Origin: DATKBT01 sp035546295 | GTDB lineage: Bacteria; Acidobacteriota; Thermoanaerobaculia; Multivoradales; Multivoraceae | Assembly (NCBI GenBank): GCA_035546295.1 | Contig: DATKBT010000016.1 | Location: 1-39,789, forward strand | Direction: 5' to 3' | DNA length: 39,789 bases | Made by a program: the position numbers and the translations under genes | The notes under the pieces: generated by a model | Database searches by the model: none | What the model was told of the DNA's origin: nothing | What the model saw: the letters and a program-made list of their open reading frames with translations, nothing else | Shown here: positions 18,032 to 26,290 of the stretch, in pieces | Numbering within the stretch: position 1 is the stretch's first letter | How the letters are laid out: every line of letters begins with the position of its first letter

Positions 18032-18042
18032 CAGCCCGTCGT
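18028..18042. repeat. Possible solo end of the MITE family, at the livM stop codon
   Basis: CTAGCAGCCCGTCGT matches the first 15 bases of the terminal inverted repeat at 35640 (CTAGCAGCCCGTGGT) with one mismatch. It includes the TAG stop codon of livM. I found no partner end nearby. It could be a relic of an inserted or excised element, or chance. Confidence 0.4.
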
Positions 18043-18047
18043 CCGAG

Positions 18048-18069
18048 ATTCGCACAGTATTCGCACAGT
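18048..18069. repeat. Tandem 11-bp direct repeat upstream of livK
   Basis: ATTCGCACAGT occurs twice back to back (18048-18058 and 18059-18069). It lies in an A/T-enriched patch of the 226-base livM-livK spacer. An 11-bp period places both copies on the same DNA face, which would suit a regulator site. No protein is known to me for this motif. Confidence 0.5.
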
Positions 18070-18257
18070 AAGCGTTTAGCACAGGATTTGAGCCGACACG
18101 ACCTCGCGCGATCCGCTGGGCGCCACGATCCGCCGAGCTCTCCCCGATGCGTTACGCTTCCAGGCCGAACCGACCGTCCCGGGAGTCCCCGATGCTTCGA
18201 CGTCCCTCCGCCGGCTCGATCCCGACCCTCCTCCTGCGGACCCGGTTCCGGACGAGC

Positions 18258-19451
18258 ATGCTCCGGCCGATCGTGCAACTGGCGACCGTGCTCCTGCCAA
18301 TGCTGGCGCTCGCCTTGGTGGGGTGCGGCGGCGGTGACGGCGAGGCCGCGGACCCCTCATCGGCCCCGATCAAGGTCGGCGCGGTGTTCGACCTCACCGG
18401 CCCCACCTCGGACGTCGGCACCACCTACTCCGAGGGCATCCGGGGCTACGTCGACTGGCTGAACCAGAGGGGGGGCATCGACGGGCGCCCGATCGAGCTC
18501 CTCTACCAGGACTACGCCTACAAGGTCGACCAGGCCGAGCAGCTCTACTCCCAGTTCACGGGGGAGGACGTCGTCGCCTTCCAGGGCTGGGGCACCGGCG
18601 ACACCGAGGCGCTGCGCGGGCGCATCGCCGACGACCACATCCCGTTCATGTCGGCGTCGCTGTCGCACGTGCTAGGGAACCCGGACGAGGCGCCCTACAA
18701 CTTCCTCTCCGGCACCTCCTACACCCACCAGATCATGATCGTGCTCGACTGGCTGGTCGAGAACGGCAAGACGGGTCCGGTGGCCCTGATGCACAATCCG
18801 AGCCCCTTCGGGCTCTCGCCCTTCCAGCAGGGGGGCCAGGACTACGCCCGATCGCTCGGCATCGAGCTGATCGCTCACGAAATGTCGCGCGCCGCCACCG
18901 ACTACTCCGCCGAGCTCACCCGCATCGCCCAGTCGGGAGCCGAGACCGTCGTCTTCCAGAACACCTCCGGTCCGGTCGCGGTGGCGCTCAAGAACGCGCG
19001 CGACCTCGGCCTCGACCTCAACTTCGCCTGCCTCAACTGGTGCACCAACGAGGTGCTGATCGAGCTCGCCGGCGAGGCGGCCGAAGGGGTCCTCGGCTCC
19101 GTGATCTTCGCGCCGCCGGGCGAGGGCGTCGAGGGGCTCGAGGAGGCCGACGCCTACCTGCGCTCCAAGAACTCGTCGATCGACGAGAAGGGGCTGCTCT
19201 ACGGCCAGGGTTGGTGGGTCATGGCATTGATGACCGAGGGCATCCGTCGCGCCGCCGAGAGCGGCGAGGTCACCGGCGAGAGCATCAAGGCCGCGCTCGA
19301 GACCCTCGACGGCTACGAGACCGGCGGGGTCACCGCCCCGGTCACCTACACGCCGACCGACCACCGGGGGATCAAGGGCATGCGCATCTTCCAGGTCCAG
19401 GACGGCAAGTGGGCGCCGCTGACCGGAATCCGCACCGCGACCGGCACCTGA
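18258..19451 (+). CDS. livK: ABC transporter substrate-binding lipoprotein, LivK type
   Basis: The extracytoplasmic ligand-binding component of the importer (periplasmic-binding-protein type I fold). From the chosen start the protein has 397 residues. It begins with a 23-residue lipoprotein signal ending in the lipobox 'LVGC', then a Gly-rich linker. Family landmarks are 'IKVGAVFDLTGPTSDVGTTY', 'WLNQRGGIDGRPIELLYQDY' and 'FQGWGTGDTEALRGRIADD', with late 'YTPTDHRGIKGMRIFQV'. An in-frame ATG at 18192 has GGGAG upstream and would add 22 residues, so the start is open. The pocket motif 'FQGWGTGDTEAL' differs from the classical leucine binder, which agrees with a non-amino-acid ligand. Confidence 0.92.
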   Translation: MLRPIVQLATVLLPMLALALVGCGGGDGEAADPSSAPIKVGAVFDLTGPTSDVGTTYSEGIRGYVDWLNQRGGIDGRPIELLYQDYAYKVDQAEQLYSQFTGEDVVAFQGWGTGDTEALRGRIADDHIPFMSASLSHVLGNPDEAPYNFLSGTSYTHQIMIVLDWLVENGKTGPVALMHNPSPFGLSPFQQGGQDYARSLGIELIAHEMSRAATDYSAELTRIAQSGAETVVFQNTSGPVAVALKNARDLGLDLNFACLNWCTNEVLIELAGEAAEGVLGSVIFAPPGEGVEGLEEADAYLRSKNSSIDEKGLLYGQGWWVMALMTEGIRRAAESGEVTGESIKAALETLDGYETGGVTAPVTYTPTDHRGIKGMRIFQVQDGKWAPLTGIRTATGT

Positions 19452-19818
19452 GCCCACACCGAGCGCCACCCTCGGCCGATGAAGGGCGCCCACGACGCGT
19501 TGATGTAGCGGGCGACCTCGCGGTCGGCCGACGATCCACGCCGTGACGATTCGGGCGACGATCACGTGCCGCACACGCCGGTGCGATCTACGAGCGCAGC
19601 GCCGAGACATCCTCTCCTCGCCGGCCGACGGCACGAGGATCGCGGTCTGGGGTGACCGAACACCTCGACACCCCGATCGACCCACCCCGGAACACCTCTG
19701 GACCACCCGGTTTCCTTTTTCGCCCCTCGGGTGTCGTATCGAGCGGGAGGACATCTCATGGCCACCGAGACGACAGGGACGGGACCGCGAACCGAAGGAC
19801 CGACCAGGGGGGCGTAGG
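19452..19818 (+). other. Intergenic region upstream of the ECF sigma gene
   Basis: I see no gene in these 367 bases. A GGAAC motif at 19689-19693 recalls an ECF-sigma -35 box, but no convincing -10 follows. A short T-rich tract (TTTCCTTTTT, about 19711-19720) is the only compositional break. I see no terminator for livK. Confidence 0.45.
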
Positions 19819-20466
19819 ATGACCGCGGTGCAAGCCCTGACCGACTCGAGGAGGGGACCGTTGCGCGCGCTCCGCGGAGCCGGGTCCGAGCACGATCTCC
19901 TCGACCGACTGCTCGACGGCGACCGCAGCGCCGCCGAGGCGCTCGCCGAGCGCACCTACGAGATGGTGTTCGCGTCGCTGGTCAAGCTCTCGGGTGACCG
20001 TGAGCTGGCCGCCGACCTGACCCAGGAGACCTACCGCCGGGCCTGGTCGTCCCTCGGCGGGTTCCGCCGCGGCTCGGCCTTCTCCACCTGGCTCTACCGG
20101 ATCGCCTACAACACGTTCCTCAACCACGTTCGGCGCCCGGCCCTGATGCAGCCGCTGAGCGAGGAACGGGAGCGCTCGACCCCGGACGAGGATCCGGACC
20201 CCGAGCAGACGATGGGCCACACCGAGATCTCGGCTCGCCTGAGACGAGCGGTCCTCGGCCTCCCCGACGAGCTGCGCCTGGTCGTCACCGCCCGGTTCTG
20301 GGCCGACGTCCCGGTGACCGAGATCGCGCGGCTCGAGGGGATCACGGGCCCCGCCGTTCGCAAACGCCTCAAGCGCGCGATGGCGCATCTCAAGGACCAC
20401 CTCGATGAACACCACCGACCCGATCCCGGCCACTCTCGAGAGGGCGGCCGAGGGGGTGCGCGATGA
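19819..20466 (+). CDS. ECF-type RNA polymerase sigma factor
   Basis: A 215-residue sigma-70 family protein with only regions 2 and 4. Region 2 runs from 'DLLDRLLDGDRSAAEALAE' through 'LAADLTQETYRRAWSSLGGF' and 'FSTWLYRIAYNTFLNHVRR'. Region 4 includes 'LGLPDELRLVVTARFWADVP' and the helix-turn-helix 'VTEIARLEGITGPAVRKRLK'. The linker is acidic and proline-containing. The C-terminus carries a basic/histidine tail ('EHHRPDPGHSREGGRGG'). The start ATG at 19819 follows a G-rich stretch that can act as a ribosome binding site. The stop overlaps the start of the next gene as ATGA (20463-20466), so the two proteins are probably made together. That is the usual layout for a sigma factor and its anti-sigma partner. 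Confidence 0.92.
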   Translation: MTAVQALTDSRRGPLRALRGAGSEHDLLDRLLDGDRSAAEALAERTYEMVFASLVKLSGDRELAADLTQETYRRAWSSLGGFRRGSAFSTWLYRIAYNTFLNHVRRPALMQPLSEERERSTPDEDPDPEQTMGHTEISARLRRAVLGLPDELRLVVTARFWADVPVTEIARLEGITGPAVRKRLKRAMAHLKDHLDEHHRPDPGHSREGGRGGAR

Positions 20467-23075
20467 CTGCCGATAGAAACCGTGAAACCGCTGATCGCCG
20501 CGGCGCCGGGCGCCCGATGACCGACCGCGAGCTCGAGCAGAGGCTCGCATCGATCGAGACCGAGGCCCGGTCGAAGCCGCCGGCCGAGTTGCTCGCCGCG
20601 ATCAAGAGCGAGATTCCCGAGGAGCTCCCGACCCACCGCTCCGCAAACCAAGCCTCGGTGGGAGGCGTAGCAGCCGGCACCGGCTGGTGGCTGCGTCACC
20701 GGTATGCGATCGCGGCGGCTCTCCTGGTCGTGGCGGCGACCGGTCTCCTGAGCGTGCGTCTGGCGCATCTCGCGTCGTCCGACCGGCTGGCGCCCATGGC
20801 ACAGGATTCGACCGCCGGCTCGACTGGAGAGCCCTCCGTCGAGATCGAGCGGGACCGTGGAAACGCGCAGGCGAAGCCGGAGGGTGGCGGAGCGGCCGAC
20901 CTCTCCGCGGAGCCCGGCCCGCATCGGCGCCAGCTCGACTCGCCCGACCAGGCGCCCTCGAGGGCTCGTGCGCTCCGCACGGAGAGGGAGCAGCGGCCCG
21001 ACGAGAGCGGGCAGCGCCTGGGCGCGACCGATGCCGGAGACGAGGCAAGGGAGAGCTTCTCCGGCGGCAGCCTGGATGCCGGTGACACCGCCGAGGCCCG
21101 CTCGCCGGAGCCGGCGTCGCCCTTCGAACGAACCGCCGATGATCGCAGCCCCGACGCCCTCACCGATCCCTCCGGTCGTTCCGCGAGTATCGTCGGGAAC
21201 ACCGCCGAAGACCGAGACTCACGCGGCGACGCGCAGCGCGCGCGAGCGGCCGCGGTCGAGGAGATCTCCGTGAGCTCGGAAGCTCCCAGGGTCGACAAGC
21301 GAGAGCTCCAGCAGGGAGCCACCACCGCCCGACAGGAGCAGGAGAGATCTCCAACCGCTCGCAGCGGCCGCGCGGCGACCAGGACGACAACCGGCGAGCA
21401 CGGCGAGATGGTCGCGGAGCTTAAGAAGCAGAAGGAGGCGCTCGAGTCCGAGCTCCAGGCGCTCCAGGCGCTCCAGGCGCTGGGCTACGTCACCTCCCCG
21501 GAGGCCGCGGCCGGCACCGCGACGAGCGCGGACACGTCGGCGAGCCCGAAGCCGGCGACCGAGCCGGCGCCTGCAGCCGCGTCCGTCCGGGCCGACTCCA
21601 TGGCATCACCTGCCGCTCGCGACCGCCTCGCCCGCGGGATCGCGCCCCGGCCGACGCCCCCCGACCTCGACGCCTCCTTCGACGCGATGCAGTTCAGCCC
21701 GGCGCCCAGCAACCCGTTCGTCGATCCCGCCGAGGATCCGCTCTCGACCTTCGGGCTCGACGTCGACACCGGCTCCTACACCCTGGCGCGCCGCTACCTC
21801 GACCTCGACCGGCTGCCGCCTTCGGAGTCGGTGCGCCTCGAGGAGTACGTGAACTTCTTCGACTACGGCGACCCGGCTCCTCGCCGCGGCGACTTCGCGA
21901 TCCGGCTCGAGGCCGGCCCCAGCGCCTTTGCCCCCGACGGCGCCGAGCGGCTCGTGCTCCGCGTCGGAGTGCGAGCTCGCGACGTCGAGGCCCGCGACCG
22001 CAAGCCGGCGGCCCTGATCTTCCTGGTCGACGTCTCGGGCTCGATGCAGCGCGAGAACCGGCTCGAGCTGGTCAAGCGCTCGCTCGAGCTGCTGATCGAC
22101 GAGCTCGGGCCCGAGGACTCGATCGGGCTTGTCGTCTACAGCTCGAACGCCCGCGCGGTGCTCGAGCCGACCCACGACCACGACGCGATCCGCCAGGCGA
22201 TCGCGCGCCTGGTCCCCGAGGGGTCGACCAACCTCGAGGACGGGTTTCAGATCGCCTACGAGATGGCGTCGCGGGTCGGCCGCCGCGCGTCCTCGCGCGA
22301 GCTCATCCGGCGGGTGATCCTGTGCTCGGACGGCGTCGCCAACGTCGGCGTCACCGACCCCGAGTCGCTCCTGCGCGGGGTCGCCGACTGGGCACAGCAA
22401 GGGGTCGAGCTGACCACCGTCGGGTTCGGCATGGGGAACTACAACGACGAGCTGATGGAGCGGCTCGCCGATCGCGGCGACGGCTCCTACGCCTACGTCG
22501 ACTCGCTGCGCGAGGCGCGACGGATCTTCGTCGAGAATCTCACCGGCACGCTACAAACCATCGCCGCCGACGCCCGCATCCAGGTGGAATTCGACCCCGA
22601 GGTGGTCGCCTCGTACCGGCTGCTCGGCTACGCCAACCGCGCCATCCCCGACGCCGCCTTCCGCGACGAGCGGGTCGACGCGGGCGAGATCGGCGCCGGC
22701 CATCGGGTGAGCGCGCTCTACGAGCTCGAGCTGGCGCGCGGCGCGTCGCGCTCCGACAGGCTGGCCACGGTGAGGCTCCGCTGGCGCTCGAAGGAGAGCG
22801 GACGGACCGAGGAGACCGAAGAGATGTTGCGGGAGGGCGACGCCGCGCGCTCGTGGAGCTCCGCGCCCGCCTCGCTGCGCCTCGCCCAGATCGTCGCCGG
22901 CTTCGCTGAGCGCCTCGGTCGCTCGCCCCACACCGGCGCGACCCTCGACGAGCTGTTCCGCGAAGGCCAGGCGGTGCTCGGCGAGTATCCGGGCCGGCTC
23001 GACGTCGCCCGGCTGGTGACCGAGATCGGCGAGGCGCGGGACCTGGAGGTCATGGCGGAGCGGGAACGCCGATGA
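20463..23075 (+). CDS. Membrane-anchored von Willebrand A (YfbK-like) protein coupled to an ECF sigma factor
   Basis: The protein has 870 residues. Residues 1-80 are hydrophilic and probably cytoplasmic ('MTDRELEQRLASIETEARS'). One membrane helix follows (about 81-97, 'YAIAAALLVVAATGLLSV'). A ~300-residue linker rich in A, S, E, R and D includes a short coiled coil and 'LQALQALQALGYV' (three 9-bp repeats, about 21451-21477). The C-terminal half is of the YfbK type: 'STFGLDVDTGSYTLARRYL', then a VWA domain with MIDAS 'DVSGS' (523-527), 'GSTNLEDG' and 'CSDGVANVG'. A final 'LRLAQIVAGFAERLG' region is typical of the YfbK C-terminus. ATGA overlap with the sigma gene and the soluble-helix-linker topology suggest an anti-sigma-like role, with the VWA domain outside the cytoplasm. 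I do not see a zinc-binding anti-sigma motif. Confidence 0.9.
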   Translation: MTADRNRETADRRGAGRPMTDRELEQRLASIETEARSKPPAELLAAIKSEIPEELPTHRSANQASVGGVAAGTGWWLRHRYAIAAALLVVAATGLLSVRLAHLASSDRLAPMAQDSTAGSTGEPSVEIERDRGNAQAKPEGGGAADLSAEPGPHRRQLDSPDQAPSRARALRTEREQRPDESGQRLGATDAGDEARESFSGGSLDAGDTAEARSPEPASPFERTADDRSPDALTDPSGRSASIVGNTAEDRDSRGDAQRARAAAVEEISVSSEAPRVDKRELQQGATTARQEQERSPTARSGRAATRTTTGEHGEMVAELKKQKEALESELQALQALQALGYVTSPEAAAGTATSADTSASPKPATEPAPAAASVRADSMASPAARDRLARGIAPRPTPPDLDASFDAMQFSPAPSNPFVDPAEDPLSTFGLDVDTGSYTLARRYLDLDRLPPSESVRLEEYVNFFDYGDPAPRRGDFAIRLEAGPSAFAPDGAERLVLRVGVRARDVEARDRKPAALIFLVDVSGSMQRENRLELVKRSLELLIDELGPEDSIGLVVYSSNARAVLEPTHDHDAIRQAIARLVPEGSTNLEDGFQIAYEMASRVGRRASSRELIRRVILCSDGVANVGVTDPESLLRGVADWAQQGVELTTVGFGMGNYNDELMERLADRGDGSYAYVDSLREARRIFVENLTGTLQTIAADARIQVEFDPEVVASYRLLGYANRAIPDAAFRDERVDAGEIGAGHRVSALYELELARGASRSDRLATVRLRWRSKESGRTEETEEMLREGDAARSWSSAPASLRLAQIVAGFAERLGRSPHTGATLDELFREGQAVLGEYPGRLDVARLVTEIGEARDLEVMAERERR

Positions 23076-23230
23076 GGCCGGTTTCGCAGGCTCTGGAAGC
23101 GGAGGCTCTAGGAGGTTTGCCACAGGGCGCCGGCGGAGGAGAACGCGATGCTCTCGCCGTGCGGGCCCTACGGCGGAAGCTGTCCGGTCTTCCGAGGAAG
23201 GCTCGTTGACCTGGATGCCCACCGTGACCC

Positions 23231-23285
23231 CGCCGGGAGGGCGGCAAGAACCCTTGGCGGGTCTTCGCCCTCCCGGCGCGCTTTT
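23231..23285 (+). terminator. Terminator of the sigma/VWA operon
   Basis: Perfect 13-bp arms (CGCCGGGAGGGCG at 23231-23243 with its complement at 23266-23278) enclose a second, smaller stem (AAGA-ACCC against GGGTCTT with one bulge). A short T4 run at 23282-23285 comes three bases after the stem. It lies 155 bases after the VWA stop. Confidence 0.75.
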
Positions 23286-23377
23286 CGGCGCCGGTCACGC
23301 ACGGTAACCGCCGTCGGGACGCACAGATCGCGGTCCGCCCCCTGCCTGCTCCGCTGCCCCTTGCTGCGCGGGGTCGT

Positions 23378-23406
23378 TTGACCCGCTCGCGCGGTCGGCG
23401 TAGCCT
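23378..23406 (+). promoter_or_regulatory. Putative sigma-70 promoter of the 942-residue secreted protein
   Basis: TTGACC (23378-23383), a 17-base spacer and TAGCCT (23401-23406). The -35 matches five of six bases; the -10 is weak with three. The predicted start leaves a leader of about 50 bases, ending in a strong ribosome binding site. Confidence 0.45.
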
Positions 23407-23461
23407 TCCAGGACCCGAGACCGCAAGGTTGCCGACGGGTTCATCGCTCCAGGAGGTCTTC

Positions 23462-26290
23462 GTGAAGCATCCATTCCTCGTCCTGATCGGCGCGTCGATC
23501 GGCTCGCTCGGCCTCTCGACGATCGCCGCGGCCAGCTCCGCGGCCGACGTCCCGCGCGTCCACTCCTATGGACTGGTCGATGCCGGAGCCCGGCTCGCCG
23601 CGCCGGTGTCGGACGAGGGATTCCTCCGTGTGCCGAAGGCCGGGACGAACCTGCTCGTCAACGGCAGCTTCGAGCAGAACAACGGCGCTAGCAGCTTCAC
23701 CGGCTGGAGCGAGTTCAACGACCGGCTCGATCCGCTCTCGGATGGAGACGGAGGGACGATCGACGCCGTCAGCGACTGGTGGGTGCAGACGGGAACCGTC
23801 TCACCTCTCGGCTTCTTCCAAGACATCCCACCGCCCTCCGACGGCCGGTTCGCAGCACTCACCGAACAAAACGGGCCTGGGCTCCACATCCTCTATCAGG
23901 ACGTGACGATTCCGCCCCAGGGGGCGACCCTGTCGTGCGACCTGTGGCTGTTCTCCGCCTCCGATCCGGCCTGGATCGTCCCCTCGCCTCCCAGCTTCGA
24001 CTTCCGCGAGATCGTCAACCAGCACGCCCGTGTCGACATCGTCTCGACCAGCACGGTGACGGGTCTCGGTGGCGGCGTGCTCAGAAACCTCTTCCAGACC
24101 AGCCCCAACGACCCCGCCTTCATCGCTCCGTTCACGCTGCGCGCGGATCTCTCCGACTTCGCGGGCGAGCGGATCCGTCTGCGGTTCGCAGAAGCCGACA
24201 CCGAGAACTACCTCCTGTTCGCGGTCGACAACTGCTCGATCGTCGCGGAGAACGTCGTGGATCCCGACGAGCCGATCTTCGGTGAGGAGATTCAGATCGT
24301 CCCGGGCTCGGTCGAGCCGATGGTGCCCACCGTCCAGTACAACCCGGACGGCACCAAGGCCGTGATCTGGATGCAGAACGGTGGAGACGGCACCATCATC
24401 TGCATCCAGATCATCGACGAGAACGACCAGGCGGTGACTTCGCCGCTGATCGTCAACTCGAGCGGCGTGATCAACGAGACGCCGACGGTCGACGTTCGTC
24501 CCGACGGGACCTACCAGATCGTCTGGACCCGAAGAGACGGCTCGCTCATCCGTGACGGCGACGGCCGGCTCGCTGCCGCCGGCGGCGGGGGCTCGAGCAT
24601 CGTCTCGCGCGGCTTCAGTCCGGGCGGGACGGGTGCCGGGGGCGAGGTCGTCATCTCCAACGGCGGGACCGACGAGAGCAACGCCCCGTCGGCGGCGACC
24701 GATCGCAACGGCGAGACGACGGTCACCTGGGAGGACAGCGGCGAGGTCAAGGGGCGGGTTCTCGGCCGCAACGGCAACCCGAAGACGGGGGTCTTCGGCA
24801 TTTCGTCTGCGCTCGGCGCCGGAGCCGCGAAGCCGGTCGTGGCGGTCTCGGCTTCCGGCGACATCATCGCCTGCTGGCGCCAGTCGGCGGGGAGTCAGGT
24901 CGGCATCGTCTGCCGGGTTCTCGCGATCACGGGCGCCGCGGTCAGCGACTTCATCCTGGTCGATCCCACGCCGAACTCGCGGGCGCCCGACGTGGCGACC
25001 GACTCGTTCGGCAACTTCATCGTGGTCTGGGAGGAGAACGGCGTCGAAGGGCGCGACATCTTCGGCCGCCGGTACTCGCGGAATGGCAGCCCCCAGGGGC
25101 CGGCCGTCATCCTCAACGAGAACACGGCGGGCAATCAGACCCTGCCGAAGGTCTCTCGAACGGCCGGCGGCGACTTCGTCACGGTGTGGCAGAGCGACAC
25201 CACGCCCGCCAACGCCACGAGAGCTCCCAGCGCGATCTCGGTCGGCGGCGGCACCAGCATCGTCTCGCGCGGGTTCAATCCGGAGGGCGAGGCCGAGACC
25301 AGCGACGTCGTGGTCTCGGAGTCGGACGCCACCTCCGATCCCGAGATCCCCGACGTCGATCTCGACGACCAGGGGACGACGACCGTCACCTTCGAGCGCA
25401 GGAGGAGCAACGGCGACTCCGACGGGATCTTCCGTCGCGAGGTCCTGCTGCCCCAGCAGCCGAGCGTCTGCGAGGAGGACAACCGAACGCTCTGTCTGAA
25501 CGGCGACCGCTTCCGAGTGCGCGCGGAGTGGGAGAACGCCGACGGCTCCGACCGCGGCAGCGCCCAGGCCGAGGAGCTGACCGACGACACCGGCTACTTC
25601 TACTTCTTCAATCCCGAGAACGTCGAGGTCGTGGTCAAGAGTCTCGACGCATGCGCCTTCGCCGACTCCTTCTGGGTCTTCGCCGGCGGTCTCACCGACG
25701 TCGAGGTCACTCTGGTGGTCGAGGACACCGCCAGCGGCCAGGCGATCTCCTACTTCAACCCGGTCGGCGCCTACCAGCCGATTCGCGACACCTCGGCGTT
25801 CGGAACCTGCGACAAGGGCGCCGTCCGCAAGGATCCCGAGGAGATCGAGCGGATGAGCGTCGCACTGCGCGCCGAGCTCGAAGCGCTGGCGGCGGCAGAC
25901 CTCGACGAGCTCGGCAGGACGCGGGAGCAGGCGGGTTCTGGGGGCTGCTTCTCGACCTCGACCCGGCTCTGTCTGAACGGCGGTCGCTTCGCGGTCGAGG
26001 TCGACTTCGACACCGGCAGCGACGCCGGCCCGGCGTTCCGATCCACGCTCACCGACGAGACGGGCTACTTCACCTTCTTCGAGCCGGACAACGTCGAGGT
26101 CGTGGTCAAGCTGCTCAACGCCTGCTCGTTCGCGAACCGTTACTGGGTCTTCGCCGCCGGGCTGACCGACGTCGAGGTGACCCTGACCGTCACCGACACA
26201 TCGTCCGGACAGCAGAGGACCTACTTCAACCCCAACGGCAGCGCATTCAACCCGATCAACGACACCAGCGCGTTCGCGACCTGCCCCTAG
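23462..26290 (+). CDS. Secreted multidomain protein with duplicated C-terminal domain
   Basis: The protein has 942 residues from a GTG start at 23462, chosen because AGGAGG (23451-23456) is 5 bases upstream and a signal peptide follows at once ('FLVLIGASIGSLGLSTIAAAS'). Residues ~50-270 resemble a carbohydrate-binding-like beta-sandwich ('TNLLVNGSFEQNNGASSFTGW'). The middle holds repeated beta-rich modules; 'SIVSRGF.P.G' occurs twice in similar surroundings, and 'GNFIVVWEENG' recalls propeller blades. Two ~105-residue C-terminal copies follow, each starting 'LCLNG.RF', then 'TGYF.FF.P.NVEVVVK', 'VFA.GLTDVEVTL' and 'YFNP', ending 'DTSAF.TC'. I associate this domain with Acidobacteriota secreted proteins. 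The function is unknown, probably surface or secreted structural. The stop overlaps that of the convergent GNAT gene. Confidence 0.9.
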   Translation: MKHPFLVLIGASIGSLGLSTIAAASSAADVPRVHSYGLVDAGARLAAPVSDEGFLRVPKAGTNLLVNGSFEQNNGASSFTGWSEFNDRLDPLSDGDGGTIDAVSDWWVQTGTVSPLGFFQDIPPPSDGRFAALTEQNGPGLHILYQDVTIPPQGATLSCDLWLFSASDPAWIVPSPPSFDFREIVNQHARVDIVSTSTVTGLGGGVLRNLFQTSPNDPAFIAPFTLRADLSDFAGERIRLRFAEADTENYLLFAVDNCSIVAENVVDPDEPIFGEEIQIVPGSVEPMVPTVQYNPDGTKAVIWMQNGGDGTIICIQIIDENDQAVTSPLIVNSSGVINETPTVDVRPDGTYQIVWTRRDGSLIRDGDGRLAAAGGGGSSIVSRGFSPGGTGAGGEVVISNGGTDESNAPSAATDRNGETTVTWEDSGEVKGRVLGRNGNPKTGVFGISSALGAGAAKPVVAVSASGDIIACWRQSAGSQVGIVCRVLAITGAAVSDFILVDPTPNSRAPDVATDSFGNFIVVWEENGVEGRDIFGRRYSRNGSPQGPAVILNENTAGNQTLPKVSRTAGGDFVTVWQSDTTPANATRAPSAISVGGGTSIVSRGFNPEGEAETSDVVVSESDATSDPEIPDVDLDDQGTTTVTFERRRSNGDSDGIFRREVLLPQQPSVCEEDNRTLCLNGDRFRVRAEWENADGSDRGSAQAEELTDDTGYFYFFNPENVEVVVKSLDACAFADSFWVFAGGLTDVEVTLVVEDTASGQAISYFNPVGAYQPIRDTSAFGTCDKGAVRKDPEEIERMSVALRAELEALAAADLDELGRTREQAGSGGCFSTSTRLCLNGGRFAVEVDFDTGSDAGPAFRSTLTDETGYFTFFEPDNVEVVVKLLNACSFANRYWVFAAGLTDVEVTLTVTDTSSGQQRTYFNPNGSAFNPINDTSAFATCP

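Larger units (their letters stand above)
23076..23461 (+). other. Intergenic region with terminator and promoter
   Basis: This 386-base spacer holds the terminator of the sigma/VWA operon and a promoter for the next gene, both listed separately. I see no coding region in it. Confidence 0.6.

Noticed and set aside
19689..19720. ECF-type autoregulated promoter (GGAAC motif)
   Set aside because: No matching -10 element at 16-17 bases, and one 5-base motif is expected by chance.
23076..23230. Small gene after the VWA protein
   Set aside because: The short frames have no ribosome binding site or recognisable composition and run into the terminator.
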